A stretch of DNA of 64,000 bases from Bacillus pumilus (lineage in GTDB: Bacteria; Bacillota; Bacilli; Bacillales; Bacillaceae): contig MKZN01000004.1 of assembly GCA_001938995.1 (NCBI GenBank), positions 205,827 to 269,826 on the forward strand. The letters run 5' to 3'. The notes below the pieces were generated by a model that searched no databases, was not told where the DNA came from, and saw only the letters and a program-made list of their open reading frames with translations. Every line of letters begins with the position of its first letter. Position 1 is the first letter of the stretch. Shown here piece after piece: positions 43,863-54,046 of this stretch. A program made the position numbers and the translations under genes.

Positions 43863-45665
43863 TTACTCCACCGTCACACTCTTCGCAAGGTTACGTGGTT
43901 TATCCACATCACACCCGCGGTGAAGTGCAGCATAGTAAGAGATTAACTGTAATGGGACAACAGATGCAAGTGGTGCAAGTGCTGGGTGTACAGCTGGAAG
44001 GACGAAACGGTCGCCTTCGTCTTCTAGGCCTTTCAGTGAGATGACACATGGGTTAGCCCCGCGTGCAACGACTTCTTTGACGTTACCACGAATGCTTAAG
44101 TTCACGTGCTCTTGCGTCGCAAGGGCGATGACTGGTGTGCCTTCTTCAATTAATGCGATGGTCCCGTGTTTCAGTTCTCCACCAGCAAAACCTTCTGCCT
44201 GAATGTAAGAGATTTCTTTTAGCTTCAAGGAACCTTCAAGGCACACGTAGTAGTCAAGTCCTCTTCCGATAAAGAATGCGTTACGTGTCACTGTGAAGAA
44301 GTCACGAGCGATTTGTTCCATTTCATCCTTTTGATCGACAAGGGCTTCCATTGCGTTTGCCACAATACCAAGCTCTTTCACAAGATCAAAGTCAAGAGGT
44401 TGACCGTTTAACTCTGCTGCAACCGATGCAAGGATCGCAAGGACAGCAATTTGTGCTGTGTAGGCTTTTGTTGAAGCCACTGCAATTTCTGGACCTGCAT
44501 GAAGAAGCAATGTGAAGTCCGCTTCACGTGATAGCGTTGAGCCTGGCACGTTGGTAACCGTAAGTGCTTTATGACCAAGCTCTTTGACTTGAACAAGTAC
44601 CGCTCGGCTGTCCGCAGTCTCCCCAGATTGAGAAAGGAAGATGAACAATGGCTTTTTCGATAGAAGCGGCATGTTGTAAGAGAATTCACTTGCCACATGG
44701 ACTTCTACAGGTACTTTCGCCCAGTCTTCAATATATTGTTTACCGACAAGTCCTGCATGATAACTAGTTCCGCAAGCCACAATGTAAATGCGGTCTGCTT
44801 CTGCTACTGCGCCTGCGATATCACCAGCGACAGACAGTTTGCCGTTTTCGTCTTGATATTGTTGGATGATTTTGCGCATGACAAGCGGCTGCTCATCCGT
44901 TTCTTTTAACATGTAGTGAGGATATGTGCCTTTCTCGATGTCGCTTGCATCAAGCTCAGCGATATAAGAAGGGCGTGTCATGATATCACCGTCAAGGTTT
45001 TTGATGATGACCTCGTCTTTTGTGACAATGACCATTTCTTTATCCATTAACTCCGCATATTCGTTCGTTACTTGAAGCATCGCCATTGCATCAGATGCCA
45101 CAACGTTAAAATCTTCACCGAAACCAACCAATAATGGGCTTTTGTTTTTCGCCACGTAGATTGTTTCTTTGTTTTCGTTATCGAAAAGAGCAATTGCGTA
45201 AGAGCCTTTTAGTTGAAGAAGCGTTTGACGGAAAGCTTCTTCTGTATCAAGACCTCTGTTCACAAATTGTTCGATCACTTGAACAACAACCTCTGTATCT
45301 GTGTCGCTTTTTAGTGTGACGTCTTGTAAATATTCGCGTGTCAATTGTACATAGTTCTCGATGACACCGTTATGAACAAGCGTAAAACGGCCAGAAGCAC
45401 TTTGATGCGGATGCGCATTGAGATAGCTTGGAACACCGTGAGTTGCCCAGCGTGTATGTCCAATTCCTGCTGTAGATGCCACGTTTGCATCAACCACTTC
45501 ACGAAGCTCAGCGATACGTCCTTTTTCTTTGAACACATGCACGCCTTCTTCGTTTGCCACAGCGATACCTGCTGAATCATACCCGCGGTACTCAAGCTTC
45601 TCTAAACCCTTTAGTAAGATTTCTTTCGCATCATTCTGACCAATATAACCTACGATTCCACACAT
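43863..45665 (-). CDS. glmS: Glutamine:fructose-6-phosphate aminotransferase GlmS
   Basis: A 600-residue enzyme making glucosamine-6-phosphate from fructose-6-phosphate and glutamine, the first step to UDP-GlcNAc. The start [10 protein letters not shown] exposes Cys2, the glutaminase nucleophile, after Met removal. The glutaminase domain (1-240, [17 protein letters not shown]) precedes two SIS domains ([30 protein letters not shown]) and ends KSVTVE. An upstream in-frame Met would hide Cys2 and is rejected. It is controlled by the ribozyme upstream. Confidence 0.98.
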   Translation of the reverse strand: MCGIVGYIGQNDAKEILLKGLEKLEYRGYDSAGIAVANEEGVHVFKEKGRIAELREVVDANVASTAGIGHTRWATHGVPSYLNAHPHQSASGRFTLVHNGVIENYVQLTREYLQDVTLKSDTDTEVVVQVIEQFVNRGLDTEEAFRQTLLQLKGSYAIALFDNENKETIYVAKNKSPLLVGFGEDFNVVASDAMAMLQVTNEYAELMDKEMVIVTKDEVIIKNLDGDIMTRPSYIAELDASDIEKGTYPHYMLKETDEQPLVMRKIIQQYQDENGKLSVAGDIAGAVAEADRIYIVACGTSYHAGLVGKQYIEDWAKVPVEVHVASEFSYNMPLLSKKPLFIFLSQSGETADSRAVLVQVKELGHKALTVTNVPGSTLSREADFTLLLHAGPEIAVASTKAYTAQIAVLAILASVAAELNGQPLDFDLVKELGIVANAMEALVDQKDEMEQIARDFFTVTRNAFFIGRGLDYYVCLEGSLKLKEISYIQAEGFAGGELKHGTIALIEEGTPVIALATQEHVNLSIRGNVKEVVARGANPCVISLKGLEDEGDRFVLPAVHPALAPLASVVPLQLISYYAALHRGCDVDKPRNLAKSVTVE

Positions 45666-45788
45666 AATCAATTCTTCCTCCCGATCATGTGAAAGGGACA
45701 AAGAAAGCCTACTAAAATAGAAGGGACATTTCTTCGTCCCTCTCTACATGTTTATATGTTGGGAGATCATGTGTATTCCCTTTGTACA

Positions 45789-45926
45789 AAGAGTCACCTC
45801 TTTGGTTTAAAGAAACACTTACGGCTGTGATCTCTTTTGATCAGCCGGGAGGCATCCGCCGAAAATTCGATAACCTCCATCCTCGTCAACTAAGCATCTT
45901 TCGTCCGATCGCTTAGTTCGGGCGCT
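45789..45926 (-). ncRNA. glmS ribozyme (glucosamine-6-phosphate-activated self-cleaving leader)
   Basis: The minus strand has the conserved core: cleavage site A-GCGCC at 45926/45925, then CGAACTAAGC, GACGAGGATGGAGGTTATCG, AATTTTCGGCGGATGCCTCC, CGGCTGA, ATCACAGCCGTAAG and TTTCTTTAAACC with the P4-type AAAGAGGTGACTCTTT stem. It cleaves glmS mRNA when GlcN6P is abundant. Confidence 0.96.
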
Positions 45927-45996
45927 ATCATTATAGGTGTTCTGAACTTCTACCCTACCTTTCCTTCTAGAATAAAAATCCATTATTACAAGGATG

Positions 45997-46025
45997 ATTG
46001 TACTATAAGGTCTGACCTCCGTCAA
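45997..46025 (-). promoter_or_regulatory. SigA-type promoter of glmS
   Basis: TTGACG (46025-46020), a 17-bp spacer and TACAAT (46002-45997) on the minus strand lie about 70 nt upstream of the ribozyme cleavage site. A 12-bp palindrome GGGTGATCACCC lies just upstream at 46039-46050. Confidence 0.85.
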
Positions 46026-46197
46026 TCACATTTTAAGTGGGTGATCACCCCTTTGAGGAAGTGAAACCTCCATACACTATATGCGACGAGGCTTGTCACG
46101 TTCGACCTTTGATGTGCTCTCCTCTTTGGAAGGCAGCAATTGTTGCCCCGTTTATAACATTCGTCCACATCACACTTCTTATGACGTTTATTCAAAA

Positions 46198-46227
46198 AAA
46201 GCAAACCGCTATTTGGCGATTTGCTTT
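46198..46227 (-). terminator. Terminator of the cdaA-cdaR-glmM operon
   Basis: AAAGCAAATCGC and GCGGTTTGCTTT pair on the minus strand right after the glmM stop, followed by TTTTGAAT. Confidence 0.85.
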
Positions 46228-46233
46228 CATCTG

Positions 46234-47580
46234 TTACTCTATGCCCATTTCTTCTTTGACGACAGCGGTAATTCGCGTGACATATTCATCACATAGCTCT
46301 TTTGTTTTTGCCTCTGCCATGACACGTACAAGCGGCTCTGTTCCAGATGGACGAACAAGGATACGACCGTCACCGTTCATCTCTTTTTCGACCTCTTGGA
46401 TCACAGCTTTCACTTTTTCATTTTCTTCTACTTTATATTTATCAGACACTTTCACATTCACAAGAAGCTGAGGGAACTTTTCCATTTCCGCAGCAAGTTC
46501 TGACAAAGTTTTGCCAGTCGCTTTTAACGTGTTTACGAGCATGATCGCAGACAGCATGCCATCCCCCGTCGTATTGTAATCAAGGAAAATCAAGTGACCT
46601 GATTGCTCGCCGCCGACATTATAACCATCTTTTTTCATCGCTTCGACCACATAGCGATCACCAACAGCCGTTTGGATGCTCTTGATGCCTTGTTTCTCTA
46701 GCGCTTTATAGAAGCCGAGGTTACTCATGACCGTTGACACCACCGTGTGATCCTTTAACCGACCTTCACCGTTCAAATATCTCGCACATATGTACATGAT
46801 TTGGTCGCCGTCTACGATATCGCCTTTTTCATCAACTGCAATTAAGCGGTCGCCGTCACCATCAAACGCAAGACCAATATCTGCTCCCTTTTCCTTCACA
46901 AAAGCAGAAAGCGCTTCTGGATGAGTAGAGCCTACGCCATCGTTGATATTCAATCCGTTTGGTGATGTCCCCATTGTCGATACATCTGCATCTAAATCAG
47001 CAAATAAATGGGTTGCAAGAGAAGAAGTCGCTCCGTGTGCACAATCAAGCGCGACATGAATACCTGTGAAATCCTCGTCCGCTGTCTGCTTCAAGAATTG
47101 CAAGTATTTCTGACCGCCTTCAAAGTAGTCATTCACTGTCCCAAGGTCAGCTCCAACTGGACGTGGTAATTGATCGACTGGTTGATCCATTAACTGCTCG
47201 ATCTCATTCTCCTGTTCATCTGACAGCTTAAAGCCATCGCCACCGAAGAATTTAATGCCGTTGTCTTGAACTGGATTGTGAGATGCAGAGATCATGACAC
47301 CCGCTTCTGCATCCATTGCCTTTGTTAAGTAAGAGACACCTGGTGTTGAGATGACACCTAAACGCATCACTTCCGCTCCAATGGAAAGCAAACCTGCAAC
47401 GAGCGCTCCTTCTAGCATATGACCGGATACACGTGTGTCACGTCCAACGAGTATCTTAGGACGCTCTTTATCTTTCGTGAGGACATAGCCACCAAATCTC
47501 CCAATTTTAAAAGCGAGCTCTGGCGTTAATTCGCTATTAGCCACACCCCTTACACCATCAGTTCCAAAGTACTTGCCCAT
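46234..47580 (-). CDS. glmM: Phosphoglucosamine mutase GlmM
   Basis: A 448-residue enzyme converting GlcN6P to GlcN1P. The start [15 protein letters not shown] shows the family N-terminus; the phosphoserine loop is [13 protein letters not shown] with Ser100; the metal loop DGDGDR and the phosphate-binding [12 protein letters not shown] follow. It is in operon with cdaA and cdaR, an arrangement conserved in Firmicutes, in which CdaR and GlmM modulate the cyclase CdaA. Confidence 0.98.
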   Translation of the reverse strand: MGKYFGTDGVRGVANSELTPELAFKIGRFGGYVLTKDKERPKILVGRDTRVSGHMLEGALVAGLLSIGAEVMRLGVISTPGVSYLTKAMDAEAGVMISASHNPVQDNGIKFFGGDGFKLSDEQENEIEQLMDQPVDQLPRPVGADLGTVNDYFEGGQKYLQFLKQTADEDFTGIHVALDCAHGATSSLATHLFADLDADVSTMGTSPNGLNINDGVGSTHPEALSAFVKEKGADIGLAFDGDGDRLIAVDEKGDIVDGDQIMYICARYLNGEGRLKDHTVVSTVMSNLGFYKALEKQGIKSIQTAVGDRYVVEAMKKDGYNVGGEQSGHLIFLDYNTTGDGMLSAIMLVNTLKATGKTLSELAAEMEKFPQLLVNVKVSDKYKVEENEKVKAVIQEVEKEMNGDGRILVRPSGTEPLVRVMAEAKTKELCDEYVTRITAVVKEEMGIE

Positions 47581-47616
47581 GTTCAATCGCTCCTTTTTTA
47601 CCATTCAAGAGGTCGT

Positions 47617-49011
47617 TTAGTCCTCTTTCGTATCTTCTTTCATCCGCTGTCTTTGACTCGATCCCTTTTTCGCTTTATCCTGTGTCGAGTCCTCTTTACT
47701 CTTCTCTTCCTGCTCGTTATGATCCGGCGAATCCTTACGATCCTGTGTAGAAGCCGACGGATCATCCGAGTCGGTAGAAGTCAGTTTGACTTTGACCTCT
47801 GATCTCGATAATGTCCATGTTACATTTTGAGGACCATTCACTTGCACTTTGACCTCATGGGTTCCTTCGTTTAGATCACCCACATTGATATAGGCTTCAA
47901 TATCCGAAGCCTTTAATTTATTTATCGCATTCTTTGTTCCTTTTGCTGTTAATGTAAACCGTCCAGAAGATGGGCTCACAAAATCAGCAGTTAGATCTTT
48001 ACTTAGGCCCACAACAGAGATTGGAACATTATCTATCTTTTTTTCTTCAGCTGTTGCCACTTTGATTTTCATCTTAACTGTTTCAGGAGAGACTTTTTTC
48101 ACACCGTCTGGTAGCGGAATATCGACATCGATCTCCGCATCATCTTTGATTTTGTTAAGATCGAGCTTGACGCCGTCAATAAAATCAAGTGCATCTAACA
48201 CCTTTTGAGAGCCATATACCGTGACCTCACTTGGGCTTGCCTCAATGCTTGAGATACTGATCCCATCCGGTAAATTGCCAGTCCGCTCCACCTTAAAAGG
48301 AACCTTCTTACTAGGACTCGTGATAGGAACTGTAATATCAACGACTGAAGGACTCACTTCAACCGGAAGCTCGTTCCCACTACTATCGTACACAGTGAGC
48401 TTTGCTTCTTTTTGAATTTGCTGATCGACATCCTCTAAATTCACAAATGCTTTTATGACAGAAATTTTGTCGATCACGTCCTTCGATCCAGTGACAGTGA
48501 CATTTTTCGGATTCACAATAGGTTGTTCAGGTGAATATCCGTCTTTGATTTTATTTTGGTTATAAAATTCTGTTTCAACAGGGAATTCCGCTGTTGTTTT
48601 CTCTTGTATCGTCACTGTCGTAACAGACGGGTTAATGGTTAAGGTGATCCCTTTCGATACATCTCGAGCCTTTAGCTCGACTTTGTGTGTCCCTGTTGTT
48701 AAATTTTGCATATCTGCGTATATTTCAAAATTTTTCGTTTGTCTTACTGTTTTCACAGTACTTGTTGGCCCTTTAATGGTGACATTGACTGTCTCAGGTA
48801 CACCAGTGACGACATAGTTCTCATCATCATAATATGCTTTAACAGGAATGTCAGTTAAGGTTGCTTCATCTGTTGTAGATGTTGGAAAAAAGGATTCTCC
48901 GATTTTTTTCGGCGAGGGCGCTTGCGCTGTATTGACTGCAACATACAGCAATAAAGCGAAGACCAATGCAAGAAACTTAACGGCCCAGCGATTATTCAAA
49001 ATCTTATCCAT
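47617..49011 (-). CDS. cdaR: CdaA regulatory protein CdaR (YbbR)
   Basis: From MDKILNNRWAVKF the protein has 464 residues: an N-terminal membrane anchor (FLALVFALLLYVAVNTAQA, about 12-30), four extracytoplasmic YbbR repeats of about 80 residues (starting with segments such as DIPVKAYYDDENYVV and EFPVETEFYNQNKI) and a disordered, charged tail full of Ser, Asp, Lys and Gln. Its ATG overlaps the end of cdaA. Confidence 0.95.
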   Translation of the reverse strand: MDKILNNRWAVKFLALVFALLLYVAVNTAQAPSPKKIGESFFPTSTTDEATLTDIPVKAYYDDENYVVTGVPETVNVTIKGPTSTVKTVRQTKNFEIYADMQNLTTGTHKVELKARDVSKGITLTINPSVTTVTIQEKTTAEFPVETEFYNQNKIKDGYSPEQPIVNPKNVTVTGSKDVIDKISVIKAFVNLEDVDQQIQKEAKLTVYDSSGNELPVEVSPSVVDITVPITSPSKKVPFKVERTGNLPDGISISSIEASPSEVTVYGSQKVLDALDFIDGVKLDLNKIKDDAEIDVDIPLPDGVKKVSPETVKMKIKVATAEEKKIDNVPISVVGLSKDLTADFVSPSSGRFTLTAKGTKNAINKLKASDIEAYINVGDLNEGTHEVKVQVNGPQNVTWTLSRSEVKVKLTSTDSDDPSASTQDRKDSPDHNEQEEKSKEDSTQDKAKKGSSQRQRMKEDTKED

Positions 49012-49825
49012 TTTTCTTGCCCCTCCAATACCATTTGGTCGAGGAAGCATCTTTGCTGTTCTTACTAAACTCCGCAATCAGCATTTCTTCAAGCGCTTCT
49101 TCTGTCAATTCTCGATGGAGATCTCCATTTCTCGCGACACTTATGCCGCCTGTCTCCTCAGAGACGATAACGGTTAAGCTGTCAGTTACTTCACTTATCC
49201 CTACTGCCGCCCGGTGACGGGTACCAAGTTCCTTTGAAATAAAAGGACTCTCTGACAGCGGTAAATAACAACCAGCCGCTGCAATCTCATCACGTTTCAT
49301 AATGACTGCGCCGTCATGAAGTGGTGTATTCGGGATGAAAATATTAATCAGCAGCTCAGAACTGACCTTTGCATTCAAGGGAATTCCAGTCTCTATGTAA
49401 TCATTCATTCCCGTATCACGCTCAATTGTCAGCAGCGCACCAATTCTACGTTTAGCCATATAATTAATTGCTTTTGTAATTGCCTCGATCGTTTTTTGCT
49501 GCTGCTCCTCTACAGGTGTCCCGCTTCTTGAAAAGAAACGGCCGCGCCCAAGCTGCTCAAGCGCTCTCCTTAGCTCTGGCTGAAAAATAATAATGATCGC
49601 AAGGAACCCCCATGTAATCGCTTGATCCATCAGCCACTGAAGTGTGTTAAGACCGAGATACGCACTTCCCATCCTGACGAGAACAATGACCACAATTCCC
49701 TTTAAAAGCTGAACCGCTTTTGTTCCGCGGATGACCATCATTAGTTTATATATCACATACCAAACAACGAGAATATCAACAGCATGACCGAGGTACTGCA
49801 AAAAAGGAATATCCCCTAAAGCCAT
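49004..49825 (-). CDS. cdaA: Diadenylate cyclase CdaA (YbbP)
   Basis: A 273-residue membrane enzyme making c-di-AMP from two ATP. Three N-terminal helices (about 10-80) precede the DAC domain with LHDGAVIMKR (DGA motif) and LGTRHRAAVGISE (RHR motif), plus DSLTVIVSEETGGISVA. The start MALGDIPFLQYLG is typical. It heads the cdaA-cdaR-glmM operon. Confidence 0.97.
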   Translation of the reverse strand: MALGDIPFLQYLGHAVDILVVWYVIYKLMMVIRGTKAVQLLKGIVVIVLVRMGSAYLGLNTLQWLMDQAITWGFLAIIIIFQPELRRALEQLGRGRFFSRSGTPVEEQQQKTIEAITKAINYMAKRRIGALLTIERDTGMNDYIETGIPLNAKVSSELLINIFIPNTPLHDGAVIMKRDEIAAAGCYLPLSESPFISKELGTRHRAAVGISEVTDSLTVIVSEETGGISVARNGDLHRELTEEALEEMLIAEFSKNSKDASSTKWYWRGKKNG

Positions 49826-49996
49826 TTCCTCGTCCTCCAGAATTTTCAAGTTTCTTCGTATGATGCAATTTTTATATAAAAAGAACTATGTGTTAATACA
49901 TAGCGTGGCTATTATATCACATTTCATTTGAGCAAGGAAAATAGTTGCCATATATGGGTTGCTCCATGGATACCCGAACATCTATGGCATAAAAAA

Positions 49997-50024
49997 AGAG
50001 CAGCCTCCAAAAAGAGTCTGCTCT
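49997..50024 (-). terminator. Terminator of sigW-rsiW
   Basis: AGAGCAG and CTGCTCT arms just after the rsiW stop are followed by TTTTTTTATG on the minus strand. Confidence 0.85.
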
Positions 50025-50035
50025 ACACCGCTCGA

Positions 50036-50659
50036 TTACTTTTGTTCCTCTGGTCCAATAACCCGCATCACATCTTGTGCTGTGGATTTCGTTTTGTACC
50101 AAATCCAATCGAACACTTCGTTAATTTCATTGATTTGACCAGTGACTTGTCCGGCAGAGGCAGTCAACTGTTCCCCATTGACGACCGTTACATTTCCATC
50201 AACCTTGCCTTCTACAATCAGCTTGCCATTCTTAACAGTGACATCACCTTTGACGGTTTCCCCTTTAGGTACAGTCACTGTATCATTTTCAACAACGAGA
50301 TTCGGCTGCTTTGACACACTGAAATTATGATCGGTATTCCAGCTTGTAAACAGACTGCCTCCCATGAATATCACAAAAAGGGCAGCGGCTACGATTAACG
50401 GGTGGGCTTTGATCCATCTTTGAACCGACACACGCTTTTTCTCCTTCGGAAGACCTGCCATCACTTTTGCAGTAAAATCAGATGGTGCTTCTATATGAGA
50501 TGTACTCTGCACAAGCGCGATGGATTTCTCAATTTGTTGATAATGAGTACGGCATTCCTCACACGATTGCAGATGGCTCTTTAATTCTTTTTCGTCATCG
50601 GGCATGATATCCCGGTCTAAATACTGATGCATCAGCTGGACGATTCTATCCTGACAGCT
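50036..50659 (-). CDS. rsiW: Anti-sigma-W factor RsiW
   Basis: A 207-residue single-pass membrane anti-sigma factor. The N-terminal zinc anti-sigma domain has HLQSCEECRTHY (H-x3-C-x2-C, about 30-41). One transmembrane helix (LIVAAALFVIFMGGSLF, about 88-104) is followed by an extracytoplasmic domain. Regulated proteolysis of RsiW frees SigW under envelope stress. It lies 17 bp after sigW. Confidence 0.96.
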   Translation of the reverse strand, partial: SCQDRIVQLMHQYLDRDIMPDDEKELKSHLQSCEECRTHYQQIEKSIALVQSTSHIEAPSDFTAKVMAGLPKEKKRVSVQRWIKAHPLIVAAALFVIFMGGSLFTSWNTDHNFSVSKQPNLVVENDTVTVPKGETVKGDVTVKNGKLIVEGKVDGNVTVVNGEQLTASAGQVTGQINEINEVFDWIWYKTKSTAQDVMRVIGPEEQK

Positions 50660-50676
50660 CATCAAAATCACCTCAC

Positions 50677-51240
50677 TCAAAGGTCTCTCAATTGTTTTCG
50701 GAGAGCCTCTCTACCCCTGTGTATTCTCGTCTTTACCGTACCAACTGGTATATTGAGAATCTCACTAATTTCTTTCAGGGAGAGTTCATCAATATACTTT
50801 AATACGATGACCGATCGATATTTATCGGGTAATCTTAGAATTTTTTGCTGAATGATGCTCGATAATTCAAGAGACACCACCTCATCCTCTGGCAAAACGC
50901 CATTGGCAGCAATTTGAGAATACATATTTAGTCCTTCAGTTCCTGCCACCTCTGCATCTAAATAATAATCCGGCTTTTTTTTACGAATACGGTCGATGGT
51001 CAGGTTGGTCGCAATGCGGTAAAGCCACGTGGAAAACTTACGATTCACATCAAAGCTTTCAATATTCACATAGGCACGAATAAATGCCTCTTGTGCAATA
51101 TCCTCCGCTTCGTGAGCATTGCCAAGCATGCGGTAGCACAGCTGATAAATTTTGTCTTTATACAGGTCTACGATGTCTGAAAATGCATTTTGGTCGCCTT
51201 TTTTCACTTGCTTAATTCTTTTTTTTATCATTGTTTCCAT
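50677..51240 (-). CDS. sigW: ECF sigma factor SigW
   Basis: A 187-residue ECF sigma factor, starting METMIKKRIKQVKKGD. Region 2 (LYKDKIYQLCYRMLGNAHEAEDIAQEAFIRAY, about 22-54) and region 4 (YIDELSLKEISEILNIPVGTVKTRIHRG) are intact. It controls resistance to antimicrobial peptides and envelope stress, relevant in a region carrying three antimicrobial loci. Its own SigW-type promoter lies upstream. Confidence 0.98.
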   Translation of the reverse strand: METMIKKRIKQVKKGDQNAFSDIVDLYKDKIYQLCYRMLGNAHEAEDIAQEAFIRAYVNIESFDVNRKFSTWLYRIATNLTIDRIRKKKPDYYLDAEVAGTEGLNMYSQIAANGVLPEDEVVSLELSSIIQQKILRLPDKYRSVIVLKYIDELSLKEISEILNIPVGTVKTRIHRGREALRKQLRDL

Positions 51241-51277
51241 AGTATATTCAACCTCTGCCTTCACCGGTCTTTATGTA

Positions 51278-51303
51278 TACGAACCTCTTTCCAAAAGGTT
51301 TCA
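51278..51303 (-). promoter_or_regulatory. SigW autoregulatory promoter
   Basis: TGAAAC (51303-51298), a 16-bp spacer and CGTA (51281-51278) on the minus strand match the SigW consensus exactly. Confidence 0.95.
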
Positions 51304-51416
51304 TTCTCCTCTAAAAAATAGTGTAACAAATTTTTGACAGCATGTTACGCTTATCAGCCGGTAAAAACCTTAATATATTCTTAAATTTCATTTTCACATT
51401 GATCAAAATAAAAAAA

Positions 51417-51437
51417 GACCGGGAACAAGTCCCGCTC
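51417..51437 (-). terminator. rocF terminator
   Basis: CGGGA/TCCCG stem around the rocF stop codon, followed by TCTTTTTTTATTT on the minus strand. Confidence 0.75.
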
Positions 51438-52348
51438 TACAATAACTTTTCACCCATCAAAGAGCCAATTAAAGCAACAGCTGCTTCTGCAGTTTTGTTT
51501 CGCTCATCTAATACTGGATTGACCTCAACAAACTCAGCAGAAGTCAAAATCCCCGCTTCCTCTAGAAGCTCCATCGCTAGATGACTCTCACGATAACTGA
51601 TCCCACCTGCTACCGGTGTTCCTACACCAGGACAATCGGCAGGATCTAATCCATCTAAATCAAGGGATAAATGAACACCATCTGTTCTTTCCTTCAAATA
51701 CGCAATGGCTTCTTCCATGACCTTCGTCATCCCCATCCGGTCAATTTCATGCATCGTATATACCTTCATGCCCTTTTCTCTAATCAACGCCCGCTCTCCC
51801 TCATCTAATGAACGAGCCCCAACTAAAATGACATTTTCAGGCTTCACTTTAGGTGAATAACCGCCAATATTCGTTAAATCATCATGTCCAAGGCCAAGAC
51901 TCACAGCAAGTGGCATTCCATGTATATTTCCAGAAGGTGAAGTCTCCTCCGTATTTAAGTCGCCGTGCGCATCATACCAGATAACACCTAAGTTCTCATA
52001 ATGCTTGGCTACACCCGCAAGAGTACCAATGGCAATACTATGATCGCCGCCTAAAATTAGCGGGAATGAACCTGATTGCACGATATTATCAACCTTCTCA
52101 GCTAAAAGCTCATTCGCCCCTGCATTCTCCGTTAGATTTTTTAGCTTCTCACTTGTATACAGTCCTTTTTCATCGTCCCTTTGTTCGACTCGGATATCCC
52201 CAAAATCTTCTACATTATATGAAAGCGATTCCAATTTTTCTTTTACTCCCGCACAACGAATCGCACTTGGTCCCATATCGACGCCCCTTCTCATTTGACC
52301 AAGGTCCATCGGAACCCCCACCAACGTAACCTTCTTTCGCTCTCCCAT
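51437..52348 (-). CDS. rocF: Arginase RocF
   Basis: A 303-residue ureohydrolase splitting arginine to ornithine and urea. Manganese ligands lie in LGGDHSIAIG, WYDAHGDLN and SLDLDGLDPADCPGVGTPV. It starts MGERKKVTLVGVPMDLGQ (GGGGATGTACAT upstream, modest). In B. subtilis rocF is in the rocDEF operon elsewhere, whereas here it stands alone between sigW and the tRNA cluster. Confidence 0.96.
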   Translation of the reverse strand: MGERKKVTLVGVPMDLGQMRRGVDMGPSAIRCAGVKEKLESLSYNVEDFGDIRVEQRDDEKGLYTSEKLKNLTENAGANELLAEKVDNIVQSGSFPLILGGDHSIAIGTLAGVAKHYENLGVIWYDAHGDLNTEETSPSGNIHGMPLAVSLGLGHDDLTNIGGYSPKVKPENVILVGARSLDEGERALIREKGMKVYTMHEIDRMGMTKVMEEAIAYLKERTDGVHLSLDLDGLDPADCPGVGTPVAGGISYRESHLAMELLEEAGILTSAEFVEVNPVLDERNKTAEAAVALIGSLMGEKLL

Positions 52349-52453
52349 ATGTACATCCCCTTTCTGTTCTGCTTTTATTTTACTGTCTCGCTGCCTATTG
52401 ACTCAACTCAACAAAATTTTGAATAGTTATACATCTCTTCTTTTAAAATAAAA

Positions 52454-52479
52454 AAGACACCTTTTTAAAAAGGTGTCTT
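52454..52479 (-). terminator. Terminator of the five-tRNA cluster
   Basis: AAGACACCTTTTT / AAAAAGGTGTCTT perfect palindrome downstream of tRNA-Gln, followed by TTTTTATTTT on the minus strand. Confidence 0.88.
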
Positions 52480-52481
52480 AA

Positions 52482-52553
52482 CTGGGCTAGCTGGATTCGA
52501 ACCAACGCATGACGGAGTCAAAGTCCGTTGCCTTACCGCTTGGCTATAGCCCA
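52482..52553 (-). tRNA. tRNA-Gln (TTG)
   Basis: Cloverleaf with acceptor TGGGCTA/TAGCCCA, anticodon loop CTTTGAC (TTG) and T-arm GGTTCGAATCC. The CCA end is not encoded. Last gene of the five-tRNA minus-strand cluster. Confidence 0.96.
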
Positions 52554-52557
52554 ATAA

Positions 52558-52642
52558 TGGTGGAGGGGGGCGGATTCGAACCGCCGAACCCGGAGGGAGC
52601 GGATTTACAGTCCGCCGCGTTTAGCCACTTCGCTACCCCTCC
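52558..52642 (-). tRNA. tRNA-Tyr (GTA)
   Basis: Class II tRNA with long variable arm, acceptor GGAGGGG/CCCCTCC, anticodon loop CTGTAAA (GTA), T-loop GGTTCGAATCC and encoded CCA. Confidence 0.97.
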
Positions 52643-52670
52643 ACATATGGAATTGATAAAGAAAAAACAG

Positions 52671-52743
<73 letters not shown>

Positions 52744-52746
52744 ATA

Positions 52747-52822
52747 TGGTGGAGGATGACGGGCTCGAACCGCCGACCCTCTGCTTGTAAGGCAGATGCT
52801 CTCCCAGCTGAGCTAATCCTCC
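52747..52822 (-). tRNA. tRNA-Val (TAC)
   Basis: Acceptor GGAGGAT/ATCCTCC, anticodon loop CTTACAA (TAC), T-loop GGTTCGAGCC and encoded CCA. Confidence 0.97.
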
Positions 52823-52828
52823 ACATTA

Positions 52829-52903
52829 TGGTGACCCGTACGGGATTCGAACCCGTGTTACCGCCGTGAAAGGGCGGTGTCTTAACCGCTTGACCAACGG
52901 GCC
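52829..52903 (-). tRNA. tRNA-Glu (TTC)
   Basis: Acceptor GGCCCGT/ACGGGTC, anticodon loop CTTTCAC (TTC), T-loop GGTTCGAATCC and encoded CCA. First gene of the cluster in transcription order (Glu-Val-Thr-Tyr-Gln). Confidence 0.97.
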
Positions 52904-53065
52904 AATTTGTCAAGTTTACCGTTTCCATGAAGCTGACAAAAGTTATTATATACAGGTTGTCCCCCTTTTGTAAAGGGAATTATTATTTTTTTTATTTTCT
53001 AACTATTCACCCCTTGTTAACGCTCTATTTTATTAAAATTTAATTTCACCATTTAAATATAATAT

Positions 53066-53075
53066 TGAAATTTCA
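53066..53075 (+). promoter_or_regulatory. Palindromic candidate operator before murQ
   Basis: TGAAATTTCA lies 47 bp before the murQ ATG, in AT-rich sequence with possible promoter elements around it. It is a plausible site for the RpiR-type regulator MurR encoded in the operon; no direct evidence. Confidence 0.4.
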
Positions 53076-53121
53076 TATCATACTCAATATACTAAAATGA
53101 AGAAATAAGGAGGTATATCAT

Positions 53122-54033
53122 ATGCAACCATCTCAACTACGTTCTTTGACAACAGAGTCAAGAAATCCAAACACCATGCAAATTTCACAAGTAGATCCAC
53201 TGGAAATCCTCCAGATGATCAATGAAGAAGATATGAAGGTTGCTCAAGCAGTCCATCATGTATTACCACAAGTAAAAACAGCTAGTGACTTAGCCTATGA
53301 ATCCATCACAAGTGGTGGAAGATTGATTTATATTGGCGCTGGAACGAGCGGCAGAATTGGTGTCATGGATGCCGTTGAATGTCCGCCCACCTATAGCATC
53401 TCACCTGAAAGCATTGTTGGGATTATGGCAGGTGGAGACTCTGCTTTTTCACATGCAGCTGAAGGTGTAGAAGACAAGGAAGAAGCCGGTAAACAAGACC
53501 TAGAACACATCCACCTTACATCCAAAGATACTGTCGTAGGCATTGCCGCAAGCGGAAGAACTCCCTATATTATTGGCGCTTTAACCTATGCAACATCCAT
53601 TGGTGCAAAAACGGTTGCCCTTAGCTGTAATGAACAAGCTGAAATGAGCGATCTGGCTGACTGCGCCATCGAGGTCGTTGTTGGACCAGAAGCCATTACC
53701 GGCTCAACACGAATGAAAGCAGCAACCGCTCATAAAATGATCTTAAATATGCTTTCTACCTCTGTCATGGTGAGACAAGGCAAAGTATATGAAAACCTCA
53801 TGGTCGATGTAAAAGTAAGCAATCACAAACTAAAAGAACGCGCCATCACCATCATCCAACACGTGACCAACGCTTCCTACGACCAAGCCACAAAAGCCCT
53901 TGAAACAGCAGATTTAGAAGTCAAGACAGCCATCGTCATGCTCCAAACAAAAACAGACAAAAAAACAGCTAAAGATTTGCTCAACCAAACGAATGGCCAC
54001 ATCGACAAAGCCATCTTACGTCATCAATCTTAA
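53122..54033 (+). CDS. murQ: N-acetylmuramic acid 6-phosphate etherase MurQ
   Basis: A 303-residue SIS-domain lyase that removes the lactyl ether from MurNAc-6P to give GlcNAc-6P. Family motifs are [41 protein letters not shown] (catalytic Glu), [10 protein letters not shown] and the SIS part [28 protein letters not shown]. First gene of the muropeptide recycling operon; AAGGAGGTATATCAT precedes the ATG. Confidence 0.97.
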   Translation: MQPSQLRSLTTESRNPNTMQISQVDPLEILQMINEEDMKVAQAVHHVLPQVKTASDLAYESITSGGRLIYIGAGTSGRIGVMDAVECPPTYSISPESIVGIMAGGDSAFSHAAEGVEDKEEAGKQDLEHIHLTSKDTVVGIAASGRTPYIIGALTYATSIGAKTVALSCNEQAEMSDLADCAIEVVVGPEAITGSTRMKAATAHKMILNMLSTSVMVRQGKVYENLMVDVKVSNHKLKERAITIIQHVTNASYDQATKALETADLEVKTAIVMLQTKTDKKTAKDLLNQTNGHIDKAILRHQS

Positions 54034-54046
54034 AGGAGGCTGTCCT

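Noticed and set aside
46037..46190. Possible protein-coding gene between the glmS leader and glmM
   Set aside because: Open frames here have no ribosome-binding site and overlap the promoter and terminator signals of glmS and glmM.
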